NCBI GenBank assembly: GCA_002689655.1
Contig: NZHC01000037.1
Coordinates: 1 to 39,888, forward strand
DNA from: Rhodopirellula sp.
GTDB taxonomy: Bacteria; Planctomycetota; Planctomycetia; Pirellulales; Pirellulaceae
Length of the DNA: 39,888 nt
Direction: 5' to 3'
The notes below the pieces were generated by a model that did no database searches, had not been told where the DNA came from, and saw only the letters and a list, made by a program, of their open reading frames with translations. The first letter of the stretch is position 1; the number at the start of each line of letters is the position of its first letter. Positions 17,849-26,849 of this stretch are shown piece by piece. The position numbers and the translations under genes were made by a program.

Positions 17849-18960
17849 AGCTACTCGCCTTTGCGTTGATGGTCTTGCGGAATTGAATATGGCAGGGCAA
17901 TCGGAGAACCGGCCGTGCGCGATGGTTCATTACTCACTCACGAGACTTACAGTGTACCTCGCGGCAGCGGTGAAGGTGTGAAACCTGGTAGCGATTGTTT
18001 TGGTGTGCAAAATTTTACTTTTAAAAACTCCGTTTCCCGTCCCTTGTTTTGGCCGAGCTCATCAATTTGCAGTGAACAAGTATGACGAACAGCAAAGTGG
18101 GCAGCCCTTTTTTGATTCTTGTATGCGTAAAACATGAGGGCTGACCCGTTTGTTCACTCAGGTGAATCGTACTTGAGTGCAACCCGCAATCTCTTTTCGT
18201 TTGATACAAGCCTGTCCTGCAAGGTGTCGGCATGCCGATGGGCCGCTCGGAGTAACTCCGGTGAACTCCAATAGCACCCGCCAGTTGGCAGTATTGGCTG
18301 TGGCTCGGCGTGTTTGTTCCCTAGCTTGAACCTCAGTTGTTACTCCCGATACAAGCTGCAACGAATAACGTGAAACCTCTCGCAGTGAGGACTGGTAGTA
18401 TCGTGCGAATCATCAAATAAACTTCTTTGCTCTGCGTCAAAGGCGTATTCAGATGACCGCGCACACGTTAACGCGGCGTCAAACTCTGCGGCAAACCACC
18501 TGCCACATGAATAGACAGTCATGTTCGTGATGTATTGCTGGTAATCAGTCAGGGTGAGAAGTGATTTAGACAATCTGCGGTCGGTTCAAACTTTGAACAA
18601 AGAGAAGTTCCAAAAGCATCAACTCATGTGTGCTTCGGCTGATCCTCTGTGCAATTGGGTTCTGTGAGTCTGTGCATTGGAAGCCGGGAATTCCGGCAGG
18701 ATTTAAAATATAAGCATTGGAACGGTGGTAACGATGACCTTGGATCTAACCGATTTAGGAGACGCTTCTGCTCGGCGTGACATTTATGGTCACGAAAACA
18801 TTGCCAATTCAGGAATGAGAAGCCGAAGACTCATCTTGAGCGACCGTTGCATTTGCACTCGTTCAGTTCGTGAAATTTGTAGCGAACCGAGCTATTCCAA
18901 TGCAGTTAGGGAAAATCCTTTGTGATGGTCATGTTTCCTTCCAGATGCGACAGATAGATC
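17849..18960. other. Gene-poor accessory stretch upstream of the 821-residue orphan gene
   Basis: About 1.1 kb with only short, overlapping open frames (for example 18340-18573 minus, 77 residues; 18725-18925 plus, 66 residues). None resembles a family, and the overlapping arrangement argues against coding. A 6-bp inverted repeat (CGGAGT-A-ACTCCG) sits at 18248-18260. The promoter of the orphan gene should lie in the last part, but no clear boxes were seen. Confidence 0.5.
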
Positions 18961-21426
18961 ATGCAACTCATCTCTTCCAGCACGCCACAGTCTGTCAGTG
19001 TCAATTTCTCCAAGGCCGACAGTTTACGGGATTTCACGTCGTCACAAACCGTTGACGTGGTTTCAGGAAATTCAAAAAGATATCTGCGCTCAGATCAAGT
19101 TGACTCAGGTAGGATCGTCCTTCGGATAGACGCGGCGATTGAATCCGGAAAAGTGAACGGAGGCATGAGCAACAACTGTCGTCAGGTTGATTGGATGAAC
19201 GTGAATTTAAATCTGGTGTCGCCGGAGCAGAACTTCGCCGCATCGTTGAAGCCTCGCCTGCATGGTGAATCAAATGAGCTGGATTTTACTTCGTGCAATT
19301 GCGATATCTCAGGCGATAGATTTTCACCTGTCCACGTTCAGTTGGGGATCGTGTCATGGCACGTCCGTCGGCGGAGCTTTGTTGAGACGAGCAAGGCAGC
19401 TCCGGGAAAAATACCCATCTTCAACTTGAATGCGTTTGATAGCGATGGGGATATTGAAGCTGTGGCATCGGAGTCTCAGCATCACCTGAATGTTGCGATG
19501 CACGCCGAATGTGGGCCGGGTCTTACTGCAGTGCCCGGATTAAGCCATCTGGATCTGGTTACCTGGTATGTGCGGAGGCGATACCTGATTGAGAGTGGCA
19601 AAACATCATCTCGAAAGATCCCCAGCGAACTTTTCGGCGATCGCTTAGCGGCGGAGGACGTGGACTGGTCTGCGATACCTATTGAGATGTGCAGCAAAGT
19701 AGTGGAGGGATCATCCACGGTGTCGCTTCTCTCGGAGCCAGGGCCTGAGGATGTTCGTAGAAATCAATTTGTCAAGGTCGCGCAGAACGACGCCGATGAT
19801 ACGCCGGTGGGTAACTCGCTGGTTGATAATGTGGGCGATCATTGCCTCGAGGCCGTGTGCAATTTGGAAATTGAGTCTCAAGATTTCAAGCTACAGACTG
19901 TTCTTGCCGGGAACGAATTGACATCGACGCTCAGATATTCAATGCCGGTTTCCCTGACTTACAGTAGTCGGGAAGAAAGCACAGGCGTTGTGGGTAAGAA
20001 GAGTAATATTCTGCTGCGGAATGCCAAGCAGGGGCATGTAGCGTTAAATGAAAAATTAGATGCCTGTAGTACCGTGAGACCAATCATGGCGGCGCGGTCT
20101 GCTGATGGTGTTGAAAGTATGCTACATGCCAGAGCATGGAGTACATGTGATAGCGAGTTGCAGGGTCACCCACATGAGAATGTCAGTGCAAATGCCGATA
20201 TTGCCTTTGCAATGCTGTCACCACCCTCCCGATGTGCGGTTCAGTTTGCTACGTGTTCATATTTGCGAGGCAGTTCTGGATACCCAAGTGACTGGGCAAT
20301 ACCCGCGATCGAGAGTCTGGGTTGCTATGTCGAGAGTGTTGTTTCCTTGGGCAGTAATTTATCGACTGAGTTGGCAAGTGTAGCGTCTGCGATCCTACGC
20401 GACGAATTCTTGCACCGCATTGCATCTGATGAGTGCCGACAGGGAATGGGGCGGACTGGTGTGACGTTGAGCGATTCATGCGAAGTGCTCTCTACCCTAT
20501 CCACCAACCCTGCACAGCATAATGAGAATTCTCACGTGAATGAGCTTATGCATAGTCAGACTGCAAATGAACAGCAGCAGTCATTTGGTTGGCACGATTT
20601 GCCAATAGCGATGCGCGTGGCGGAAAGCCCGCATGACATGTCAACATGCCAGCAGTTCGACGAAGCCATTTATCGCGCAGTTAGCAGGCAGCAGATCGCA
20701 GAGGATCATTTCCCTCCACTGGCAACTTTCGAATTGCCACAGGTGATTATGTCTGGCACAGTTTGCGATGAGGAACTTCTGGATTCGAAACTGATAGTGA
20801 TGTTGGGGGGGCAGGATGGCAACCTTGATTCCGCTGAAATTGCCTGCGAAGGTACTGAGCAAACTGCGCATCGGCCAGCTCTGCAAGGCAGATCAGAAAT
20901 GGTGCATGATTCTGACTTGGGATACATTCGGGGTGAATGCGTTACGAAGTATGCACTTCGGCAGGTCAAAGTTGCCCGTGACTCGGAACTTCTTGGCACT
21001 TCACTCGCGATTTATCTGGATGCGAGTTGGTCGCTGTTTGAAAGCTGGGGTGGTGGCTCGATGCTGCTAACGATCGGCACACGGGTTTTTGTGTTGACCG
21101 ATAAACGCTCTCTTTGTCAGCTGGAAGATCTTGTGGAGGCGGTTCTTGTTAACGAACAGGTAGTGCTTTCTAATTTGCAAAAAGAGCCTGCTGCATGGGA
21201 TGGGCTGAGCGGCGATATCCTCGTGACTAGATGTAATTTACAAACACAAGCTCCTGCTGGTGTGAGCGTTGCTAAGATGCACGATCCCATGTATCGGAAG
21301 AAACGAATGCCCAGAACAGCACAATGGAATGTGGCCGTGATTGCGGATGCTCAACAGAGTATCCATCTAGGTGAAGCCAACGGGATTCAAACCTGTTCTG
21401 CCATGCAGGGTGTCTGGGCTGCTTAA
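18961..21426 (+). CDS. Orphan 821-residue protein with internal duplication
   Basis: No family is recognised. The 821-codon open frame is far too long to arise by chance, and the opposite strand has only short frames, so it is a gene. The ATG is fixed, because an in-frame TAG lies two codons upstream; no good ribosome binding site precedes it. There is no signal peptide or clear transmembrane helix, so it is probably cytoplasmic. It has about 21 cysteines, scattered rather than in zinc-knuckle pairs. A ~25-residue segment is duplicated 70 residues apart (127-152 and 197-221), sharing V(S/T)W(H/Y)VRRR, E(T/S)(S/G)K and KIP. The most structured-looking part is C-terminal (about 670-790), for example LAIYLDASWSLFESW, MLLTIGTRVFVLTD and EDLVEAVLVNEQVVLSNL. 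It follows a recombinase remnant and is convergent, 58 bases apart, with the Pup-ligase-like gene. Acquisition by transfer is possible. Confidence 0.65.
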   Translation: MQLISSSTPQSVSVNFSKADSLRDFTSSQTVDVVSGNSKRYLRSDQVDSGRIVLRIDAAIESGKVNGGMSNNCRQVDWMNVNLNLVSPEQNFAASLKPRLHGESNELDFTSCNCDISGDRFSPVHVQLGIVSWHVRRRSFVETSKAAPGKIPIFNLNAFDSDGDIEAVASESQHHLNVAMHAECGPGLTAVPGLSHLDLVTWYVRRRYLIESGKTSSRKIPSELFGDRLAAEDVDWSAIPIEMCSKVVEGSSTVSLLSEPGPEDVRRNQFVKVAQNDADDTPVGNSLVDNVGDHCLEAVCNLEIESQDFKLQTVLAGNELTSTLRYSMPVSLTYSSREESTGVVGKKSNILLRNAKQGHVALNEKLDACSTVRPIMAARSADGVESMLHARAWSTCDSELQGHPHENVSANADIAFAMLSPPSRCAVQFATCSYLRGSSGYPSDWAIPAIESLGCYVESVVSLGSNLSTELASVASAILRDEFLHRIASDECRQGMGRTGVTLSDSCEVLSTLSTNPAQHNENSHVNELMHSQTANEQQQSFGWHDLPIAMRVAESPHDMSTCQQFDEAIYRAVSRQQIAEDHFPPLATFELPQVIMSGTVCDEELLDSKLIVMLGGQDGNLDSAEIACEGTEQTAHRPALQGRSEMVHDSDLGYIRGECVTKYALRQVKVARDSELLGTSLAIYLDASWSLFESWGGGSMLLTIGTRVFVLTDKRSLCQLEDLVEAVLVNEQVVLSNLQKEPAAWDGLSGDILVTRCNLQTQAPAGVSVAKMHDPMYRKKRMPRTAQWNVAVIADAQQSIHLGEANGIQTCSAMQGVWAA
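19339..19623 (+). repeat. Duplicated W-x-VRRR segment inside the orphan gene
   Basis: Two protein-level copies, at about 19339-19416 and 19549-19623, encode the related peptides VSWHVRRRSFVETSK and VTWYVRRRYLIESGK, each followed by a KIP motif. The DNA copies have diverged, so the duplication is old. Confidence 0.65.
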
Positions 21427-21484
21427 ATGTTCCTTGGCAGTGGGGATGTTGTTAGGGGTTTTCCGTCGCTTTGTGAGTGCGTTG

Positions 21485-23287
21485 TCAAACGTAAGGGGTA
21501 TCAGAAAAACGGACGCGGCGGCGATCACGTCCATTGCCAATGAGTGCGAAAGTCCAGTCGCATAAAATCTTTTCTTCGGAATGAGCGAACTCCCGAATCA
21601 GCCATCCTCGTCGTGCTGCGGGTGAATTGGACGGTGGTAAGCGTCGTCGTCGTTCTACTTCGACTGGTGCCGCCAGTTGAGTTTCCGGTATCGCTTCTGC
21701 CACCCGTCTGAAGTAGCCTTCGCTTGAAAGTTCGTGATAGCGAAGATCAATTTTCTTTCGTGCTGACCACTCGCATTCGCTGCCCATCTCATCGATCATG
21801 ACGCGTTTGGTTAGCCAGTCGATCCTGCCGAGCGCGTCGGAATAGTTGTTTGCATCTTTGCGGAACGCGATTGCTGCGTTGAGTAGTTCACGCCAACGCT
21901 TCAAGACGAGGGTGGCCTCGCCATGCTGGTCGCGCGGAACGCTCGCGACGAATGATTCCGCTGCAGCTAAATAGGATTTTTGTATATCCAGAGCAGACAT
22001 TTCACCGCGGTTTGTCGCCACGCGGGTCACCAAGTGCCAGTCTCCAGCAATGCGGTGCAAGGCGTGGATCGTGGATTTAAGTCGTGGCAGTTTCGGATGA
22101 TTCCCGGATTCCACCATGTCCAATAACAGAGAGACCGATCCGACTTTGACATACTCTGCGAGATCAGACAGGTTCGAATCTGAAAGTCCAATTTGGAGAC
22201 GCTGTGTCCTGCCGAGCATTTGTTTGGTGGAAGCGAGCGAGTAGAAGGACTTTGCACAGAACTGGCCGAGCCAATGGCCAAATACGAAGATCGGTTTTTC
22301 ACCGTTGAATCCCCCCATGTCGGCAACGGAATCAATGGCTATCCCCTTTGCACTGACGTGGTAGCGACCGTTAGGGTCAAGTGTTCCAGTGCCGCAAAGA
22401 ACAATCCGTGAAACCAAAAAGGCAGTCAGGTGACGACGTTGTCGTCGAAACGCGACGTGCCTTACCACAAATCGCAATAAAAGCACTGTTGGCAGGTGAA
22501 CACATCGGAGTGTTGCCAGCAGTGGCGTTGTTATCCAGCGTGGGACACTTTTGAAAAGATCATCTGGTTTGTCAAACGAAACCTCTGCTCCCTTGAGCAT
22601 TTTGCATGCGAGCACAACTGCCAAAATCGCTGCCATGACTGGAAGCGAGGCAAGCAGGCTGATCACCTGGATGCCCCACAGCAACAGAATGAAAAAACGA
22701 TAAATGAGCAGAAAAACTCCGCGTGCGACTTCAGCTTCATAGTTCTCATGGCAGCCATAAACGTGCCCCAGTGCATCCCGACTATTCTTCAAGATGCGGA
22801 TGTCGAATTCGGTCTTGGACTTACTCGCCGCATCAGCGGCAAGGCTATCGATGGACCTTTGGCAATTGAGCAGTTCGGAGGGAGCGTGGACTTCAGGCGT
22901 GGCAATCTCAAGGAAACCACCCGGTTCCTGCAGCATCGTTGGATGTGATTCAAAACTGACAGCCGCTCCATTTGCCAAAAACAGTTGGTCGTGGTCAAAA
23001 AAACCAGGGACCGTGGGTTGATCCTGACGTATGACATCACAGAGAGCGGAGTAGACTTGTTGAGCCGCTGGCAGACCGTGTGATTGAACCTCATCGGTGC
23101 CGAGAACAAGCGTGGCGTATTCTGTCTCAAGGCCGATAAGCCGAGATACTAACGCGGATGGTTGGTTATTTGTCGGTTTTTCGTTTTCAAACAAATTCGG
23201 AACGCTGTCTGTTCGCCAGCGTGCCGCGCGCGGTTGTTGACCTTGGCCCTCCGCACCCGTGTCGGATTGGCGTTTATTTTGCGTCAA
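21485..23287 (-). CDS. Pup-ligase (PafA/Dop) family protein with a membrane-like insertion
   Basis: PafA and Dop are ATP-dependent enzymes that attach or remove the modifier Pup; they share a glutamine-synthetase-like fold. This 600-residue homologue has the landmarks in order: RLIGLETEYA (49-58), LANGAAVSFE (104-113), GFLEIATPE (124-132), LKNSRDALGHVYGCHENY (166-183), FLVSRIVLCGTG (290-301), LSDSNLSD (368-375), KVGSVSLLLDMVESG, MSALDIQ, RIDWLTKR and KIDLRYHELSSEG. YGCHENY is the PafA rather than the Dop spelling. By my alignment the catalytic-base Asp of PafA is Glu113 here. About 95 extra residues (roughly 188-285) split the fold after YGCHENY. They hold two strongly hydrophobic segments (about 190-209 and 212-230) and a weaker third (256-278), then a basic HVAFRRQRRH. 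The start is TTG, supported by AAGGGG six bases upstream. No Pup, proteasome or ARC gene is adjacent. Substrate unknown. Confidence 0.85.
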   Translation of the reverse strand: MTQNKRQSDTGAEGQGQQPRAARWRTDSVPNLFENEKPTNNQPSALVSRLIGLETEYATLVLGTDEVQSHGLPAAQQVYSALCDVIRQDQPTVPGFFDHDQLFLANGAAVSFESHPTMLQEPGGFLEIATPEVHAPSELLNCQRSIDSLAADAASKSKTEFDIRILKNSRDALGHVYGCHENYEAEVARGVFLLIYRFFILLLWGIQVISLLASLPVMAAILAVVLACKMLKGAEVSFDKPDDLFKSVPRWITTPLLATLRCVHLPTVLLLRFVVRHVAFRRQRRHLTAFLVSRIVLCGTGTLDPNGRYHVSAKGIAIDSVADMGGFNGEKPIFVFGHWLGQFCAKSFYSLASTKQMLGRTQRLQIGLSDSNLSDLAEYVKVGSVSLLLDMVESGNHPKLPRLKSTIHALHRIAGDWHLVTRVATNRGEMSALDIQKSYLAAAESFVASVPRDQHGEATLVLKRWRELLNAAIAFRKDANNYSDALGRIDWLTKRVMIDEMGSECEWSARKKIDLRYHELSSEGYFRRVAEAIPETQLAAPVEVERRRRLPPSNSPAARRGWLIREFAHSEEKILCDWTFALIGNGRDRRRVRFSDTPYV

Positions 23288-23646
23288 TGTGCGCCCCTTC
23301 GAAACGTGTTACTGCGGTTGTAAATCGCGTTTCATCGGTTTCGTCATTTCTTTCTTTCGCTGCTTCTCTATTGCGTTTTGACGCAATAAAATCGCTTTTC
23401 TGTGTTTATACCCACACTGAAAATTCCCCGGCTAACACATTCGGCTTGACGAGTGGGAGAGCCAGCAGGTCCTCGTTACAGACATTCCACAAATGTTGTT
23501 TTCAACAGGACGGGAGTGGTGATTTTCGAGCGATCGTGCGTCCACGTGCCTCAGTTTAGCAGCTGTTCACGGGTAGTAGCATTGAAAAACTTCACCAACA
23601 ACCGGCAGCTCGGAACTTGTACAGACTGGGCTGAATCAGGCTGCCG
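23288..23646. other. Intergenic region upstream of the Pup-ligase-like gene
   Basis: This 359-base gap separates ribH from the Pup-ligase-like gene on the same strand and should hold the latter's promoter. It contains a 7-bp inverted repeat, ATTGCGT-TTTG-ACGCAAT (23370-23387), 83 bases before the TTG start, which could be an operator or hairpin. No small Pup-like gene (short, disordered, ending Gly-Gly-Glu/Gln) was found in it. Confidence 0.5.
23370..23387. promoter_or_regulatory. Inverted repeat upstream of the Pup-ligase-like gene
   Basis: Perfect 7-base arms (ATTGCGT and ACGCAAT) are separated by TTTG. Position and symmetry fit a repressor site or a leader hairpin; there is no further support. 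Confidence 0.35.
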
Positions 23647-24126
23647 TCAAATTCCCGCATCTATTTTTTCCTGTAATCGAAGCAGTTCAATCACGGCACC
23701 GGCAGCTTCGTGCCCCTTGTTTCCAACTGTTCCACCGCTGCGATTGATTGCCTGCTCCAGCGTGTTGCAAGTCAGCAAGCCAAAGGCAATCGGAATGCGG
23801 TTTTGGATGCCCATTTCCATCAACGAGAGGCTGACTGCACGATTGATGTGTTCATCGTGGGTTGTTTCACCTCGGATCACACAACCAAGCGCTACGGCCG
23901 CGACGACGTCGGGTTGCTCAATGACTTGGCGTACTACATTTGATAATTCCCATGCGCCGGGTACGCGAATGACAGGGGCTCGTTCAGTCGTGTAGCCAGC
24001 GTCTGCGAGCGTTTCCAATGCTGCCGCTACGAGTGAATCGCAAATAGCAGGGTTGTAACGACTTGCAACAATAGCAACTTTGCCGTCGGGAAGAGCTCCG
24101 TCCAGGCCTGTGATTTCAGTTGACAT
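23647..24126 (-). CDS. ribH: 6,7-dimethyl-8-ribityllumazine synthase
   Basis: RibH catalyses the penultimate step of riboflavin synthesis, condensing 5-amino-6-ribitylaminouracil with dihydroxybutanone phosphate in the cytoplasm; the enzyme forms pentamers or 60-mers. At 159 residues it has the normal family length. Motifs in order are VAIVASRYN (near residue 17), [11 protein letters not shown] (substrate pocket), [17 protein letters not shown] (with the catalytic histidine) and [18 protein letters not shown], then NKGHEAA. The ATG overlaps the 3' end of rho by 11 bases (24116-24126), so the two are very likely translated from one mRNA with coupling. No FMN riboswitch was seen, in keeping with internal operon position. 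Confidence 0.96.
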   Translation of the reverse strand: MSTEITGLDGALPDGKVAIVASRYNPAICDSLVAAALETLADAGYTTERAPVIRVPGAWELSNVVRQVIEQPDVVAAVALGCVIRGETTHDEHINRAVSLSLMEMGIQNRIPIAFGLLTCNTLEQAINRSGGTVGNKGHEAAGAVIELLRLQEKIDAGI

Positions 24127-25627
24127 CCTTCAAACTCATCAAAAATTCAGCGTTGTTTTGTGTTTTACGTAATTGGTCGTTCAAATTTTTCATCCCATCA
24201 GCAGGTGACAGTTCGGCCAAGGCTCTTCGTAGGCTGGATATCCTGCGATATTCCTCAGGATCCATCAGCATTTCCTCACGCCGTGTTCCGCTTGCGCTGA
24301 TATCGATCGCGGGCCAAATCCTACGGTCCACCAGTGCACGGTCCAAGACTATTTCCAAGTTGCCGGTACCCTTGAACTCTTCGAAAATGACATCATCCAT
24401 GCGGCTGCCGGTATCCACCAAGGCAGTTGCCAAAATGGTGAGTGAGCCTCCCTCTTCTACCTTACGGGCCGAGCCAAACAGTGCCTTGGGTTTTTGGAGT
24501 GCGCCTGCGTCAAGTCCACCGGTCAAAAGCTTGCCAGTTGCTTCGCCGTCGCTATTGTGAGCTCTTGCCAGACGGGTGATGGAGTCAAGGAAGATCACAA
24601 CGTCCACGTTGTTTTCAACCATTCGTTTCGCCTTTTCGATCACCATCTGCGCAACTTGAATATGTCGTTGCGCTGGTTCATCAAACGTACTGCTGATCAC
24701 TTCGCATTGCGGTCCACGGACTTCACGTTCCATGTCAGTGACTTCTTCAGGACGCTCATCGATTAGAAGGACGAAAACATAAGAATCAGGGTAGTTTTTC
24801 AGAACAGCCCGAGCCATCTGTTGCATCAAAATTGTTTTTCCCGCACGCGGCGGGCTTACGATCAAACCCCGTTGCCCAAAGCCAATCGGTGTCAGCATGT
24901 CGACGACTCGAGTACTGAGTTCGCCAGATTCGTGCTCCATGATGATTCGTGTGTCAGGGTGCAGAGGCGTTAATTCATCGAACGGAAGAACGTTCTTGCG
25001 GCCCATCGGGTCGTTGCTGTTGATCGCCTCGATACGTAACAAGGCAAAGTAACGCTCGTTCTCCTTGGGGGGCCGAATCTGGCCCGCCACATGGCTTCCC
25101 GTTTGTAATCCGAACCGTCGAATTTGGCTTGGTGATACATAGATGTCATCAGGGCAGGAAAGATAGTGATAGGCGGGGCTGCGGAGAAACCCAAAGCCAT
25201 CCGGAAGGATCTCAAGAGTCCCTTCACCGTACATCAAGCCGTCAGCTTTCATTCGGTTTTTTAGAATCTTAAAGATCAGTTCCTGACGCGGCACGTCGGA
25301 CAATTCATCGATGCCTTGGCTTTCCGCAAGCGTTAACAACTCTTCCAGCGACTTCTGCTGTAGATCAGCAATATTGAGAGATTGTTTTTCGCTGTGTTCA
25401 ATCGAGGGTATGCCAACCTTTTCGCCAGCCTTGTTGGCTTCGCTGACAATCTCTTCGGGTAGAGATAGTGGATCTCGTTCTGCATCCAGTTCGCGGATGC
25501 GTTCATCGACTTCTTTGTCAGGATGTCTCGGACGATTTTGGTTCTGACGGTAATTGCGGTATTCGCGTTGTCCGTTTTTGCGTTTGGACTCGAAGTTATC
25601 TCGCGAATGCGGAGTGTTGGGGGACAT
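24116..25627 (-). CDS. rho: Transcription termination factor Rho
   Basis: Rho is a hexameric RNA-dependent ATPase that ends transcription. The frame is open to 25768, but the leading 47 residues look untranslated; the ATG at 25627 (GGAC seven bases upstream) gives [12 protein letters not shown] and 503 residues. The N terminus is basic and Arg/Asn/Gln-rich (about 8-40) as in many Rho proteins outside the proteobacteria. The Rho N-terminal helical domain follows ([18 protein letters not shown]), then the cold-shock-like RNA-binding domain ([28 protein letters not shown]). The ATPase core shows Walker A (SPPRAGKT), Walker B ([16 protein letters not shown]) and the secondary RNA-binding region ([26 protein letters not shown]). 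The long purine-rich leader (25628 onward) may serve feedback control by Rho itself; that is inference. It overlaps ribH downstream. Confidence 0.95.
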   Translation of the reverse strand: MSPNTPHSRDNFESKRKNGQREYRNYRQNQNRPRHPDKEVDERIRELDAERDPLSLPEEIVSEANKAGEKVGIPSIEHSEKQSLNIADLQQKSLEELLTLAESQGIDELSDVPRQELIFKILKNRMKADGLMYGEGTLEILPDGFGFLRSPAYHYLSCPDDIYVSPSQIRRFGLQTGSHVAGQIRPPKENERYFALLRIEAINSNDPMGRKNVLPFDELTPLHPDTRIIMEHESGELSTRVVDMLTPIGFGQRGLIVSPPRAGKTILMQQMARAVLKNYPDSYVFVLLIDERPEEVTDMEREVRGPQCEVISSTFDEPAQRHIQVAQMVIEKAKRMVENNVDVVIFLDSITRLARAHNSDGEATGKLLTGGLDAGALQKPKALFGSARKVEEGGSLTILATALVDTGSRMDDVIFEEFKGTGNLEIVLDRALVDRRIWPAIDISASGTRREEMLMDPEEYRRISSLRRALAELSPADGMKNLNDQLRKTQNNAEFLMSLKDVN

Positions 25628-25866
25628 AGGCGTCCAAGTGATTTGAAAAGAGGGGGGGATGGATGAGGAGAAGAAAAGGTGATGAGTCGAAACGAGTTTC
25701 CGTAATGACTCTTCAGAAAAGGAGAGAAGTGCGTGCCTGCAGGGAATCGTCCAGTATGGTCGCTGCAAGTCGGGGTTTCAGAAATGAGAGTGTAGGAGAT
25801 ACTAAATAAGTTGAATTTGTTCGGTGATTGGGGCGCGAATCATTCGCTTTTTCCAGAAATTCAGTT

Positions 25867-26529
25867 CTAGGGGAGCGTTTTACGCCCAGTACTTTCTACG
25901 CAATGGTCCGGATCGCTGGCAGCAGAATGCCGTGTAGCGAGGGAACTCCATAATGTGCTGATGGTATCGTTTAATTCAGTGAGCGTTCCGTTGTTCAGGA
26001 TCACTTGTGTGCTGAGTCTTTTCTTTTCTGCGATATTGAGTTGATTTTTTTCCCGTGCTTGCAAGTGCTCCGGGGTCCACCCCCGAGACCGTACCCGCCC
26101 GATTCGGATTTCCTTATCGGCGTCCACACACCAAATTTCGTCGCAGTAGCGATCCCAAGACGACTTGAACATGAGTGGGACGTCGAGGATTGCCACAGCG
26201 TCACCCCGTTTTTCGAATTCGAGCAGTTGATTCGTGATAAGCTTCTTCGTCTCAGGATGTATCCGACTCTCTAGATAGTCTAGTCGGCGGCGACTGGCAT
26301 CGTCATCCCCGAAAACCATTCCGGCCAGTTTGGCACGGTCAATCACACCGTCGCTATTAACGATGGAAGCCCCGTAATGCTGAAGTAAATCAGCCTGCAC
26401 ATCCGACCGTTCCAGAACTGCTCTCGCGATCAGGTCTGCGTTGATCCAAGTTGCACCAAGTTCCACTAACATCTTGGCAACGGTAGATTTTCCGCCCGCG
26501 GGGGTTCCCACGATTCCCAGCACAATCAT
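25867..26529 (-). CDS. coaE: Dephospho-CoA kinase
   Basis: CoaE phosphorylates the 3'-hydroxyl of dephospho-CoA with ATP, the last step of coenzyme A synthesis. Its 220 residues match the family. The P-loop is at the N terminus (GIVGTPAGGKST, residues 5-16), followed by LGATWINADLIAR with the catalytic Asp, the LESRIHPE segment, DVPLMFKS (family DVPLLFE), and the lid-like RVRSRGWTPEHLQAREKNQ. The last 20 residues (SDPDHCVESTGRKTLP) are a non-conserved tail. The ATG is well placed before the P-loop. It lies 239 bases upstream of rho on the same strand, so co-transcription is possible but not shown. Confidence 0.95.
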   Translation of the reverse strand: MIVLGIVGTPAGGKSTVAKMLVELGATWINADLIARAVLERSDVQADLLQHYGASIVNSDGVIDRAKLAGMVFGDDDASRRRLDYLESRIHPETKKLITNQLLEFEKRGDAVAILDVPLMFKSSWDRYCDEIWCVDADKEIRIGRVRSRGWTPEHLQAREKNQLNIAEKKRLSTQVILNNGTLTELNDTISTLWSSLATRHSAASDPDHCVESTGRKTLP

Positions 26530-26849
26530 TACTTAAGGCAATCCCGGATGTTACTTGTCTGAATTGAGAAGGCGTGACGGATTGCATTAAGGGGGGCCAA
26601 CCCGCCGCAGAAATCGTTGTGCATTCTTCGCCTCTTTCGATGCCTGGGCACCCAATTTACCCGTCTCAACATCCTGATAACAAACAACTTACATGAACAC
26701 CCTTTGCGGTAACCGTCGGGCGGTGCCATCTTTTCATTGTTCCAAGCTATTCCTGTTGCTTCATACAAATTCACAATCCAACAGTTGGTTGATCCTGCAG
26801 TAGGGGAAGTAGGGAGCAATGTCATGCGATGTTGTCTTTCCTACTCCAG
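26530..26849. other. Intergenic region between the zinc-ribbon gene and coaE
   Basis: A 98-residue minus-strand open frame (26529-26825) fills most of this gap, and its TAA overlaps the coaE ATG (TAATG). Its product is rich in Arg, Cys and Asn and resembles nothing I know, and no good ribosome binding site was seen, so I do not call it a gene. The coaE promoter or leader probably lies here. No hairpin with a T-run was found. Confidence 0.45.

Noticed and set aside
18340-18573. 77-residue minus-strand frame in the accessory stretch
   Set aside because: It is one of four overlapping minus-strand frames in a row, with no start signals or family match, so coding cannot be supported.
23158-23559. 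133-residue plus-strand open frame over the start of the Pup-ligase-like gene
   Set aside because: It overlaps the real gene's 5' end and promoter, has no family resemblance and an amino-acid makeup typical of a shadow frame.
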